Positions 55,913 to 64,000 of a DNA stretch of 64,000 nucleotides are shown here, in pieces. A program made the position numbers and the translations under genes. The stretch spans positions 248,001-312,000 of the forward strand of contig LVAV01000028.1 in the NCBI GenBank assembly GCA_001604185.1. The letters are read 5' to 3'. Position 1 is the stretch's first letter. Every line of letters starts with the position of its first letter. The notes beneath the pieces are model-generated. The model ran no database searches. It was not told the origin of the DNA and was given only the letters and a program-made list of their open reading frames with translations. This DNA is from Clostridiales bacterium Firm_16 (lineage in GTDB: Bacteria > Bacillota > Clostridia > Saccharofermentanales > Saccharofermentanaceae).

Positions 55913-56080
55913 CTTACTGCACGGGTAAACATTTGATATTTCTGAAAGTGACAGAACTCTTATAATTCCCTGACATTTGCTCATGTAATATATAGACGTC
56001 TTTTTGCGTCGGTTACAATATCCTGCGCCAAAATCTGTTTCTTTATAGAGTTACGATAGACATTTTTAGGAGGACATAAT

Positions 56081-58267
56081 ATGAAAAAAATCGTAATGGC
56101 AGGCATCCTGTTTTCATCTGTCATCTCTGTTGCCACGCTCGGAATGGCGTATTCCCGCCCGATATCCGCAAATTCCGAAGACGTGCCGGTCGATGAGCAA
56201 CACTTTCCGGACAAGAATTTCCGGCGTGCAGCATCTTTGTATGACAAGAACAAAGATGGAGCTCTCTCCGCTGATGAGATCGAGAAGGTAAAGACATTGG
56301 ACCTGCTCCAATGCGGCATCGAAAATCTAAAGGGTGTCGAATACTTTTATGCACTGGAAACCCTGAATCTGGATCAGAATATGCTCACGTCCCTGGATCT
56401 GAGCGCCAATTCTGCACTCAAAACATTAAATGCATACTTAAACCACATCAAAGAAGTGAAGCTACCTCAGGATAGTAAGCTGATATCAGCTAACCTGTCT
56501 TATAATTTCTACCTTTCGGATCTGGATGTGTCTTCCTGTTCTGATCTGGAGTATTTGAACTGTGAAGGCAACGGTATGGCCACATTGAATGTCACAGGCT
56601 GTACGAAACTCAATGAACTTAATTGCTCCATTAACAGCATTCGCAAGCTGGATCTTACAAGCAATAAGGATCTTAACAAAATCAATTGTTCCGGCAATAA
56701 GATCAGTGAACTTGATTTGAAGAATAATCCGAAACTTTCCGAAGTATCCTGTGGCAGCAACGGGATGAGCAAGCTTCTTGTTTCCGATTCAAACATTATT
56801 TCCGAACTGGACATTTCAAACAACAAATTAAAGAATTTCGATACAAGTATCCTTAAAAAGCTTATCAGCCTTGAGATCGAGGGCAATAATCTGGGATCTT
56901 TCGATCTTAGCAAGAATCCTACGCTGGAGGTTCTGGATATATCCAGCAACAATATTTCTTCCATTGATCTGAGTAAAGGTACGAAACTCAAACAGTTTCT
57001 GGCATCTTACAACGAACTGACTTCCATTGATTTCAGCCACAATACCGACCTAGAAGTAATCTGGCTCGAATATAATAATCTCCAGTCTCTCGATCTTTCC
57101 ATGCTTAAGAAGCTTGAGGCAGTCTATGTCTGCAATAATTTCTTAACAAAGATCGATTTCAGCAAGGTTCCGCAACTTGAGAGTTTCGATGTCAGTGACA
57201 ATCCAATATCAACACTGGACCTTCGTTCAAATACCAAACTCGAGTTTGTCAACTGTTGCAACTGCCATATGGAGAAATTATATCTTGGAAACCATCCGAA
57301 GCTGGATACACTGTTGATCTTTATCAACAATCTTGATACGGTCGATATCACGAACTGCCCTGCTCTTCTGCAACGCTTAATGGAAAACGGGATAGCCGAT
57401 TGTGGTACATATTACGAAGGAAGATACAGCGAAGATCCGCAAGCAATGCCGTTCATTTATATCGAAATAGATAAACCCGTCGCACTGAAGGGATATCGTC
57501 TGCCGAACGCCAATCCGATCGAGGGTTCCATCGCAGATTTTGTCGAAAGACTCTATTCCGTCGCGCTTAACCGTGCTCCGGAAGCAACCGGTAAGCAGTA
57601 CTGGGTCGACGCAGTAACAAGCGGACAGAAGAGTGGCGCCGACTGCGCAAGGTTCTTCCTGCTGGATGCAGATGAATTCATGAATCGCAATCTCAGCAAC
57701 AAGGACTTTCTGACTACTTTATACAAAACTTTCTTTGACCGTGAAGCCGATTCAGAAGGAATGCAGTTCTATCTTAAGAAACTCGAAGAAGGAACAAGCC
57801 GCTTCGATATCGTCACTTTTTTTATCGACTCCAGAGAATGGTGTGACATCTGTGCCTGCTATGGTGTAAAGTCCGGAGCCCCTACAGCCAAGGCTACCAT
57901 CGCTAACCGCAATTCCCAGTACTTCACAATGCGTCTTTACCGTTCTTGTTACGGACGTGAAGCTGACTTAGGCGGTCTGGAATACTGGAGTCTGGCACTG
58001 ACCAATCTCGAGCAGACCGGAGCTACCGCTGCCGCCTTTTTCTTCGAAGGAGATGAATACCTTGATCTCCACGCTCCCGAAGAAACATATATCACAGATC
58101 TTTACTATACTTTCATGGACAGAAGTCCGGAAGACGGCGCTGTAGATTACTGGGTAAAGCAGATGCGCAAAGGCATGACGCGCCACGATGTCCTGGCATT
58201 CTTCACCCAGTGTGAAGAATTCGACGGAATCTGCCGTAAATATGCGATCGAAAAAGGATCCATCTGA
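56081..58267 (+). CDS. Secreted LRR protein with DUF4214 repeats
   Basis: 728 residues. Signal peptide at 1-30 (MKKIVMAGILFSSVISVATL). An EF-hand-like loop YDKNKDGALSADE lies at about 54-66. Then come about 16 leucine-rich repeats to about residue 470 (LDLSANSALKTLNAYLNHI, LDLTSNKDLNKINCSGNKI). Four DUF4214 repeats fill 483-728 (FVERLYSVALNR, FLTTLYKTFFDR, FTMRLYRSCYGR, YITDLYYTFMDR). The DUF4214 part closely matches that of the 17.1-19.0 kb protein ([14 protein letters not shown] is identical), but no Pro-Glu linker is present. Surface or extracellular binding role inferred. GGAGG lies before the ATG. Confidence 0.82.
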   Translation: MKKIVMAGILFSSVISVATLGMAYSRPISANSEDVPVDEQHFPDKNFRRAASLYDKNKDGALSADEIEKVKTLDLLQCGIENLKGVEYFYALETLNLDQNMLTSLDLSANSALKTLNAYLNHIKEVKLPQDSKLISANLSYNFYLSDLDVSSCSDLEYLNCEGNGMATLNVTGCTKLNELNCSINSIRKLDLTSNKDLNKINCSGNKISELDLKNNPKLSEVSCGSNGMSKLLVSDSNIISELDISNNKLKNFDTSILKKLISLEIEGNNLGSFDLSKNPTLEVLDISSNNISSIDLSKGTKLKQFLASYNELTSIDFSHNTDLEVIWLEYNNLQSLDLSMLKKLEAVYVCNNFLTKIDFSKVPQLESFDVSDNPISTLDLRSNTKLEFVNCCNCHMEKLYLGNHPKLDTLLIFINNLDTVDITNCPALLQRLMENGIADCGTYYEGRYSEDPQAMPFIYIEIDKPVALKGYRLPNANPIEGSIADFVERLYSVALNRAPEATGKQYWVDAVTSGQKSGADCARFFLLDADEFMNRNLSNKDFLTTLYKTFFDREADSEGMQFYLKKLEEGTSRFDIVTFFIDSREWCDICACYGVKSGAPTAKATIANRNSQYFTMRLYRSCYGREADLGGLEYWSLALTNLEQTGATAAAFFFEGDEYLDLHAPEETYITDLYYTFMDRSPEDGAVDYWVKQMRKGMTRHDVLAFFTQCEEFDGICRKYAIEKGSI

Positions 58268-58287
58268 CCGGTCGTACTTAAATCAGT

Positions 58288-58341
58288 AAAAAGCATCGAT
58301 CCTGTCTGACTCTTCATACGGTCAGACAGGATCGACTTTTT
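58288..58341. terminator. Bidirectional terminator between LRR and CapA genes
   Basis: Perfect 15-base arms TCGATCCTGTCTGAC with complement, loop TCTTCATACG; A-run before and T-run after. Serves both convergent genes. Confidence 0.92.
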
Positions 58342-58353
58342 ATGTAATCTTAC

Positions 58354-60243
58354 TTATGAACCGAATGTATACTTACTTACACGGAATACCCGATAAAAGT
58401 ATCCTCGTACAAAAGCGGGCGTCAATGCACAATTCCTCGCATTTGCAGCTAATGCATCCGTATAATCCGACAACATATAGACCGTGAAACGAGTATCTGT
58501 CGCATTAATATAGTTGACGATCGGTACCGCTTCAGCTGAAATGATCGAGACTTTCTTCCCTTCCTTCTTAATGCGCACCTTCGCCATCGCTTCTACACAT
58601 CTTTCCGGTTGCGGCATATTGGATACGAAATTACCAAGAGAATAGTAACACGGTACTTTTCTGCCACCATTTGTGGTGATGATCTCCAGGGGCTGGATCA
58701 CGTGAGGGTGACATCCGATGATCATATCTGCACCGGCATTTGCGATCTGCCAGGCCAAGGATCTCTGGGCCGCCGTCGGGTTATTGGTATATTCTTCTCC
58801 CCAATGCGGGAAAACAATAACAATGTCCGCCTGTTGACGCGCCTTCTGAATATCTGATCGAATCAGATCCATATTCAGAAGCTTGACCATATATCTGCAA
58901 TCGAACGGAAGCGTATATCCGTTTAAGCCATAGGTGTAATTCAGGAAAGCTACTTTGACGCCGTTATATTCACCGATTACCGTGCTGTTGTAATCATTCC
59001 AGGAAGCATACATCCCGGTAAGAAGCACGCCCGGCTTACTCTTCCAGAACCGGATCGAGTCCATAGCCCCGGCTCTGCCTTTGTCCCAGCTATGGTTCGT
59101 AGCATGCGTGACCACGTTAAATCCGGCATTCACAACCGCCTGTCCCGCTTCCAGAGGACAACCGAAAGTCGGATATCCGCTCCACTTCGACGGATCACCT
59201 GTCAGGATCACTTCCTGATTGATCACCTTGATATCGGCTGACTTGATGTAGTCCTTGATATTCGCGTAGATCGCATCGTAGTTTCGGGTGCCATCCCATC
59301 TCTTTCCGGATTCGATGATCCTTGTGTGATAAAGATTATCGCCGACCGCGATCAGGTCTACATATTCTACATTCGGCGCAAAGCCACTTTTCTCACAAAG
59401 TGACGTAAATTCATCAGACTGGGCAAAGACCGTCATCACATATTGTCTGGTCTTCCCCGCCGACATCTGTCCCAGCCAGTACTGTAATCCGGAAGGATCC
59501 GGCTCTCTTCCAAGATAAGTAAGATATATACGGGTCAGATACTCCTGATTCGAGATCTGAAGTGCTTGAAACTCAGGCGACGTAAAGAAGGTCTCCGCTG
59601 CTTCTGCTCCGGTCTTTTCCCAGTTGGTCAGAGCCAACGCCCAATACGTATGGCCGCTTTGGTCCGCATCGCGTTTCAGACAGCAGGAGTAAAGTCTTGT
59701 GGCAAAATCACTCGCGGCTTTGGAAGCACGATTTGCCTTAGCCGTGGATGCCCCGGGTCGTACACCGTAGCCGGCACAGACATTACACCATTCGGTCGTA
59801 TTGAGGAAGCACTCCACAACTTTCTTTCTGGATACTCTTCCGTTACGGATCTCATTATTCCAGTAGAGCTTCCCGTCTTTTTCGGGAGTACGGTCAAACA
59901 AAGCCAGATATAACACATCCAGGAATTGTTCCGGAGTAAGGTTTCGGTTCTTGAATTCTTCACTGAAAAGAAAAGAACGCGCACAATCTGCACCGGTCTG
60001 CTTCCCGCTTCGGATCTGTGAGATCCAGTAAGATTTACCGTTGGCCTCCGAAGGCCGGCCGAGGGCAACGACATAAAGACGTTCCACAAATCCGGCCGCC
60101 CCTTCTTCGTAAGCCTCTGTTCCTTGATTGGATTCTGAACGAACATAGAAAGGACAACCCAGAAAGAACAGAACGACCAGCATAGCTGCCAGAAATCTCT
60201 TAATTCCGGATCGTCCTCGATCCCAATAATTAAATGAAACCAC
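58354..60243 (-). CDS. DUF4214 repeats fused to CapA-type domain
   Basis: 629 residues. Signal or membrane anchor at about 16-36 (FLAAMLVVLFFLGCPFYV; the Cys could be a lipobox variant, weakly). Four DUF4214 repeats lie at about 50-290 (FVERLYVVALGR, FLDVLYLALFDR, FATRLYSCCLKR, YLTRIYLTYLGR), then a CapA/PgsA-type metallophosphatase domain from about 297 (DLIAVGDNLYHTRI, IKVINQEVIL, VVTHATNHSWDKG, IVFPHWGEEY, IIGCHPHVIQPLEI). CapA proteins take part in poly-gamma-glutamate or capsule handling. The fusion ties the DUF4214 module to cell-surface polymer. GTG start at 60243, after GGAGGG. Next gene on the minus side ends at 60338. Confidence 0.85.
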   Translation of the reverse strand: MVSFNYWDRGRSGIKRFLAAMLVVLFFLGCPFYVRSESNQGTEAYEEGAAGFVERLYVVALGRPSEANGKSYWISQIRSGKQTGADCARSFLFSEEFKNRNLTPEQFLDVLYLALFDRTPEKDGKLYWNNEIRNGRVSRKKVVECFLNTTEWCNVCAGYGVRPGASTAKANRASKAASDFATRLYSCCLKRDADQSGHTYWALALTNWEKTGAEAAETFFTSPEFQALQISNQEYLTRIYLTYLGREPDPSGLQYWLGQMSAGKTRQYVMTVFAQSDEFTSLCEKSGFAPNVEYVDLIAVGDNLYHTRIIESGKRWDGTRNYDAIYANIKDYIKSADIKVINQEVILTGDPSKWSGYPTFGCPLEAGQAVVNAGFNVVTHATNHSWDKGRAGAMDSIRFWKSKPGVLLTGMYASWNDYNSTVIGEYNGVKVAFLNYTYGLNGYTLPFDCRYMVKLLNMDLIRSDIQKARQQADIVIVFPHWGEEYTNNPTAAQRSLAWQIANAGADMIIGCHPHVIQPLEIITTNGGRKVPCYYSLGNFVSNMPQPERCVEAMAKVRIKKEGKKVSIISAEAVPIVNYINATDTRFTVYMLSDYTDALAANARNCALTPAFVRGYFYRVFRVSKYTFGS

Positions 60244-60337
60244 AACGCACCCTCCTCCATAACTAATTTCAGTTTAGGAGATTACGTGAGAAAATTCAAC
60301 GTGGGGCGCAAGATTTTTTCAAGAAATCTTGAAAATA

Positions 60338-61573
60338 TTACTCTCCGAAAATTCGGATCATGCCAAGGATCTCCGGAATGCTCTCAAGACCGATGGCGAG
60401 CTGAGCTTCGTTCATGTCGCCGTTCTTACCCAGGATAACAGCCTTCTCTCCTTCTGCTTCATAAACACAGGGCTGGCAGGAGATCTCCGGGAAAGCCTCG
60501 GAAACAGTATCGTCCGATACAGACTCAGGAAGTCTCAGCAGAACGGAAACAGAATGCTTCTCGATGGGAAGCAGAACCGGTTCTTCCGATTCAAACCATT
60601 TAGAAGCCTGTGCATCCTTTGTCGGCATCTCGACGGCTTCCATCACGTCACCGACTACCGCGGATGCAGTAGCGAGTTTGCCGGCGCCCTGGCCGTAGAA
60701 CATAGCATCACCCAAAGCATTACCGGTCACCATAATGGCGTTGAAAACACCATTTGCACAAGCCAGCGGATGGCTCTTGGAAACCAGATGAGGTGCAACA
60801 TAGGCGAAAGCGCCGTCTTCCTTATTCTCGAAAACAGCCAGAAGCTTGATCGAAGCATTCATCTCACGGGCATATTCCATATCTACTGTTGTTATATCCG
60901 AAATACCGAGAGTAAAAAGGCTGCTCGGATCTACATAGGCTCCGTCCAATGCAATTGTACTGAGGATAGAGATCTTTCTCTGGGCATCGATACCATCGAT
61001 ATCTGCAGAAGGATTAGCCTCGGCATATCCCTTGCTCTGGGCTTCAGAAAGAGCCGTTGCGAAGTCTGCGCCGCTTTCCGCCATCTGTGTCAGGATATAG
61101 TTGGTAGTACCATTTACAATACCAACGATACGCTCGATCTTATTGGCAGCCAGGCAATGTTTCAGCGGACGGATGATCGGGATACCACCACCGACAGACG
61201 CTTCAAAAATGTACTTGCAGTTGTGTTCACGAGCGATAGAAAGCAGCTCCACGCCATGTGTCGAAACCAGTTCCTTATTGGAAGTTACGACTGTTTTGCC
61301 GGCGGAAAGCGCCATTTTGGTATATTCGTATGCGATCCTTGCACCACCGATGGTCTCCACCACGATGCTGATCTCCGGATCTTCGAAGACTTCTTCTTTT
61401 TTAGTGGTCACCAGCGCGGCGAAAGGGCTGTCCGGGAATTCACGGATATCCAGGATCTTCTTGACCCGGACCTCTTCACCCAGTCTTGCAGCAATAGCCT
61501 TGCTGTTCATGTCGATCACTTCAGCCACACCGCATCCGACAACGCCAAATCCTAAGATTGCTATATTCTTCAT
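60338..61573 (-). CDS. hom: Homoserine dehydrogenase
   Basis: 411 residues. Reduces aspartate semialdehyde to homoserine with NAD(P)H, the branch point to threonine and methionine. Marks: NIAILGFGVVGCGVAEVIDM, TSNKELVSTHGVELL, YIFEASVGGGIPIIRPLK with the catalytic Glu/Lys neighbourhood, and NYILTQMAESG. The C-terminal ACT domain (about 330-411) is regulatory. The ATG at 61573 is eight bases from GGGAG, which lies over the UPF0735 stop; co-transcription is clear. Confidence 0.95.
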   Translation of the reverse strand: MKNIAILGFGVVGCGVAEVIDMNSKAIAARLGEEVRVKKILDIREFPDSPFAALVTTKKEEVFEDPEISIVVETIGGARIAYEYTKMALSAGKTVVTSNKELVSTHGVELLSIAREHNCKYIFEASVGGGIPIIRPLKHCLAANKIERIVGIVNGTTNYILTQMAESGADFATALSEAQSKGYAEANPSADIDGIDAQRKISILSTIALDGAYVDPSSLFTLGISDITTVDMEYAREMNASIKLLAVFENKEDGAFAYVAPHLVSKSHPLACANGVFNAIMVTGNALGDAMFYGQGAGKLATASAVVGDVMEAVEMPTKDAQASKWFESEEPVLLPIEKHSVSVLLRLPESVSDDTVSEAFPEISCQPCVYEAEGEKAVILGKNGDMNEAQLAIGLESIPEILGMIRIFGE

Positions 61574-61578
61574 CACTA

Positions 61579-62022
61579 TCACTCCCTAGCCATGATTCTA
61601 CAAGAACGGACACCCGGAATCTTCTCGACTTCCCGGATCAGAACATCGATGGAACTGGTCATGCGGTCGGTCTCCATAGACACCGAAACATCCGCCAGCC
61701 CATTGATCGGAATATTCTGGTTAATGGTGAGGATATTTCCCTTCACAAATGCAATACACTGGATGATGCCGGCAAGGATCCCCGGGAAATTCTCCACCGC
61801 CACGATCAAGGTGACGATTTTTCCCTGACTGGTCTCATAAAACGGCATTACTGAATCCTTGTACTTGTAATAGGCACTACGGGAAAGAGATACCATCTTA
61901 ACGGCTTCGTTGACCGAGACAGCCTTTCCGGAATTCAGAAGACGCTTCGCTTCCATTACCTTTACAAACACTTCAGGCAGCACATCTGCTTTGACAAGTA
62001 AATAATCGTTACTTTCAGACAT
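61579..62022 (-). CDS. ACT-domain protein with HTH-like segment (UPF0735 type)
   Basis: 147 residues from the ATG at 62022 (GAGG six bases upstream). Residues about 35-58 (AVSVNEAVKMVSLSRSAYYK) read as a helix-turn-helix, and residues 68-147 form an ACT domain (IVTLIVAVENFPGILAGIIQ, INGLADVSVSME). The family is known as UPF0735/PheB-like and often precedes hom. The layout suggests an amino-acid-responsive repressor of its own operon. A near-perfect palindrome sits just downstream of the predicted promoter, at the right place for that. Confidence 0.85.
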   Translation of the reverse strand: MSESNDYLLVKADVLPEVFVKVMEAKRLLNSGKAVSVNEAVKMVSLSRSAYYKYKDSVMPFYETSQGKIVTLIVAVENFPGILAGIIQCIAFVKGNILTINQNIPINGLADVSVSMETDRMTSSIDVLIREVEKIPGVRSCRIMARE

Positions 62023-62055
62023 TTCCGACCTCGAATATATTTCCGTTCTTGTTTT

Positions 62056-62082
62056 CAAGTGTTCACGTGCCGTGGACACTTG
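62056..62082. promoter_or_regulatory. Palindrome: candidate operator of the UPF0735-hom operon
   Basis: CAAGTGTTCACG-TGC-CGTGGACACTTG: 12-base arms with one mismatch. It lies six to seven bases beyond the predicted transcription start and no T run follows, so an operator fits better than a terminator. Confidence 0.65.
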
Positions 62083-62094
62083 TACACGCAGGAA

Positions 62095-62123
62095 AGTATA
62101 TCATTTTTGTTTCAAAATGGCAA
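62095..62123 (-). promoter_or_regulatory. Promoter of UPF0735-hom
   Basis: Minus strand TTGCCA (62118-62123, inside the rdgB end) and TATACT (62095-62100), spacing 17. Confidence 0.75.
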
Positions 62124-62691
62124 GCATAGAACGTAACGCTTTTCCACGATGGCTGATCGCATTCTTCTCTTCATCCGAGATCTCAGCTGTAGTCTTGCCG
62201 ATCTCCGGTACGAAAAAGATCGGATCGTAACCGAAACCATTCTCTCCACGAGGCTCGGAAAGCAGCACACCATCGCACTGTTCCTGTACGACGAAATAAG
62301 AACCATCCGGTCTCACAACCGCGATAGCGCAGACAAAGTGGGCTGTCCACTGCTCTTTCGGAACATCCTTGAGCATTTCCCAGATCATGGCAAACTTCTC
62401 CGGGTAGGTAGAATCTACGCCACAGAAACGTGAGGAATAGATTCCCGGAGCACCATCCAGTGCGTCGATGCAAAGGCCGGAATCATCCGCCATAACATAA
62501 CCGCCCACCTGATCGTGGATGGCTTTGGCCTTAAGAAGCGCATTACCCTTGAAAGAATCTGCATCTTCCACCACATCTGTATGGATACCGATATTCTCCA
62601 TGCCTACGATCTCGAACGGGAAATCAGCCAGGATCTCCTTGATCTCGTGGATCTTATCCTTATTCTTGCTCGCTACCAAAAAACGTTCCAT
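62101..62691 (-). CDS. rdgB: RdgB/HAM1 family XTP/dITP diphosphatase
   Basis: 196 residues, family length. Removes dITP, XTP and related non-canonical nucleotides. Marks: FLVASKNKDKIHEIKEIL, YVMADDSGLCIDALDGAPG, SRFCG, and the late block GENGFGYDPIFFVPEIGKT, followed by KNAISHRGKAL. The start ATG lies after GGAGGA-type site GGAGGAATT and nine bases after the methyltransferase stop. Confidence 0.95.
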   Translation of the reverse strand: MERFLVASKNKDKIHEIKEILADFPFEIVGMENIGIHTDVVEDADSFKGNALLKAKAIHDQVGGYVMADDSGLCIDALDGAPGIYSSRFCGVDSTYPEKFAMIWEMLKDVPKEQWTAHFVCAIAVVRPDGSYFVVQEQCDGVLLSEPRGENGFGYDPIFFVPEIGKTTAEISDEEKNAISHRGKALRSMLAILKQK

Positions 62692-62700
62692 AATTCCTCC

Positions 62701-64000
62701 TTATACCAGGCGCCAGGCCTTGGGGTATTGATTCTTCACAACTGCTCCCTGGATCTTGCCAAATCCCAGAGGCAGGTCCTCACAAGCTACCGCAACGTAT
62801 TCACCGTCATCCAGAATGGTCTGCTCTTCTTCAGTTAACATGATCGTCTCACAACGAAGATAACGAAGGAGCCGCTCATCTTCCATCGATAACGACAGGA
62901 AGCGAGATGGCTTTATTCTTTTTCTATCTAATTCCAGCGCCAGAGCCTGAGACGGAGTAAAGACTCTACCCTTTGCTGTCTCCTTGATCTCGCCTGGGAA
63001 ATCTCCCATCTTCACGACCTTCAGCCCCTTGAAAAGCTCTTCCGCCAACGGCATCAGGTGAACTTTGTCTTTATGCAGCACGAACTGCGTATTGATCTTA
63101 TCCTGATAGCTTACTTTTGCTTCATCGGAAAGGAGTCCGTTCATGAAATCCCGGAAACACTCCTTCGCTTTCACGAAGGTAAACTGACCGCTCTGCGGGT
63201 TGGTACGTGTCTTTCGAATATCAGATGCACTGTCCTTGTCACCCTTCTTATGCAGATGGACACAGAAATGTCCTTCTCCCCGAGTCCGATGCGGCCAAAT
63301 ACGCATCATGCCGTCCGCATCATGTGACACACCGGAAAGCTCTCTATGGGACACGATCTCATAATCCGGATGCTTAGAAAGGAAAGAACGGATCTGGTCT
63401 TCATTCTCCGCTTCGCCAAAAGTACAGGTGGAATAAACCAGATCCCCGCCCGGCATCAGCATCGCATCTGCGTACCCGAGAATCTCTTCCTGGATCGGCA
63501 CGCAGGACGAAGGGCCGAACTTCTCCCAGCTCTTCGGCGCGAAAGGATCTCTTCGGAACATTCCTTCACCGGAACAAGGCGCATCGATTATGATACGATC
63601 GAAGAAGGATGTGAAATTCTTCACCATATTCTTGGGGTTCTCATTGACGATCACGACATTTCCGCATCCGGCCCGCTCCAGATTCCGAAGCAGGGCACGG
63701 GCGCGATCCGCATTGATCTCATTTGCGACCAGCAGGCCCTCCCCTTTCAGATCTTCAGCGATACGGGTCGCTTTACCTCCCGGCGCCGCACACATATCCA
63801 GGACATATTCACCCGGCTTCGTTCCCAGCACAGAGGCCGGCAACATGGCGGAAGGCTCCTGAATATAGTATGCTCCGGCATGGTAATACGGCTCTTTACC
63901 CAGCGAAACATCCGGAGTATAGAATCCTCCGTCACACCAGGACACCGGATCCGGCGAAAATCCCATTTTCTCTGTCTTGGAATCATAATCGGAAACGTCC
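62701..64000 (-). CDS. RsmF/NOL1-NOP2-Sun family rRNA (cytosine-5) methyltransferase, partial
   Basis: About 433 residues are visible; the frame is open through the right edge, so the N-terminus is outside. SAM-binding motif YVLDMCAAPGGKATRIAEDL, then IIIDAPCSGEGMFRRDPFA with one catalytic Cys and VYSTCTFGEAENEDQI with the other. The C-terminal 150 residues look like the RsmF-type RNA-binding extension (LALELDRKRIKPSRFLSLS, YVAVACEDLPLGFGKIQGAV). It makes m5C in 16S rRNA, near the decoding site in known members. The first internal ATG at 63966 is not taken as the start, because the upstream in-frame sequence continues. Confidence 0.9.
   Translation of the reverse strand, partial: DVSDYDSKTEKMGFSPDPVSWCDGGFYTPDVSLGKEPYYHAGAYYIQEPSAMLPASVLGTKPGEYVLDMCAAPGGKATRIAEDLKGEGLLVANEINADRARALLRNLERAGCGNVVIVNENPKNMVKNFTSFFDRIIIDAPCSGEGMFRRDPFAPKSWEKFGPSSCVPIQEEILGYADAMLMPGGDLVYSTCTFGEAENEDQIRSFLSKHPDYEIVSHRELSGVSHDADGMMRIWPHRTRGEGHFCVHLHKKGDKDSASDIRKTRTNPQSGQFTFVKAKECFRDFMNGLLSDEAKVSYQDKINTQFVLHKDKVHLMPLAEELFKGLKVVKMGDFPGEIKETAKGRVFTPSQALALELDRKRIKPSRFLSLSMEDERLLRYLRCETIMLTEEEQTILDDGEYVAVACEDLPLGFGKIQGAVVKNQYPKAWRLV

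Overview
The window reads as one contiguous piece of a Bacillota (class Clostridia) chromosome, possibly a Saccharofermentans- or Oscillospirales-like anaerobe; that placement is an inference from gene content. Supporting signs are a CIRCE-controlled groES-groEL operon, a single-chain PurL, an LCP (LytR-CpsA-Psr) wall enzyme, strong Shine-Dalgarno sites with sigma-A-type promoters, a sensory [FeFe]-hydrogenase-like gene cluster, and large secreted LRR/DUF4214 proteins. No insertion sequence, phage gene, CRISPR array or rRNA was seen. No gap between genes exceeds about 260 bases.

Layout. 1-10.9 kb (minus): purL-rsmA-zapA-U32 peptidase-dut (dut runs off the left edge), htpG, and a class IV aminotransferase. 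11-17 kb (plus): argG, a small zinc-ribbon protein, a GNAT acetyltransferase, argH, and a diguanylate cyclase with a sugar-receptor-like sensor. 17-31.3 kb (minus): an LRR-(Pro-Glu)n-DUF4214 surface protein, the UPF0210/ACT pair, an MBL hydrolase, then a long operon with a Gld-type ABC transporter (ATPase, permease, GldG-like), DUF4340, a DUF5711-like propeller, CYTH and two flavoproteins. 31.3-40.7 kb (minus): acyl-ACP thioesterase with a small membrane protein, groESL, an LCP protein, an unusual membrane operon (sensor, sensor-MFS fusion, sigma2-like membrane protein), two tRNA genes and comEA. 41-44.3 kb (plus): a 1102-residue acidic membrane protein. 44.3-53.7 kb (minus): prfB, an aminotransferase with an Lrp regulator, malic enzyme, then an eight-gene run around an HsfB-like hydrogenase sensor. 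53.9-58.3 kb (plus): glutamine synthetase and a second LRR-DUF4214 protein. 58.3-64 kb (minus): a DUF4214-CapA fusion, homoserine dehydrogenase with its ACT/HTH partner, rdgB and an RsmF-like methyltransferase (runs off the right edge).

The least ordinary parts are: (1) the operon at 36.2-39.6 kb, where an extracytoplasmic sensor architecture occurs alone and fused to an MFS transporter, next to a membrane-tethered sigma-region-2-like domain; (2) the HsfB cluster, whose catalytic-site residues are changed and whose anti-sigma-type ATPase seems to start at an AUA codon coupled to the upstream stop; (3) the acidic protein at 40.9-44.3 kb; (4) three secreted proteins sharing one four-repeat DUF4214 module; (5) a near-perfect palindrome at the predicted start of the UPF0735-hom transcript.
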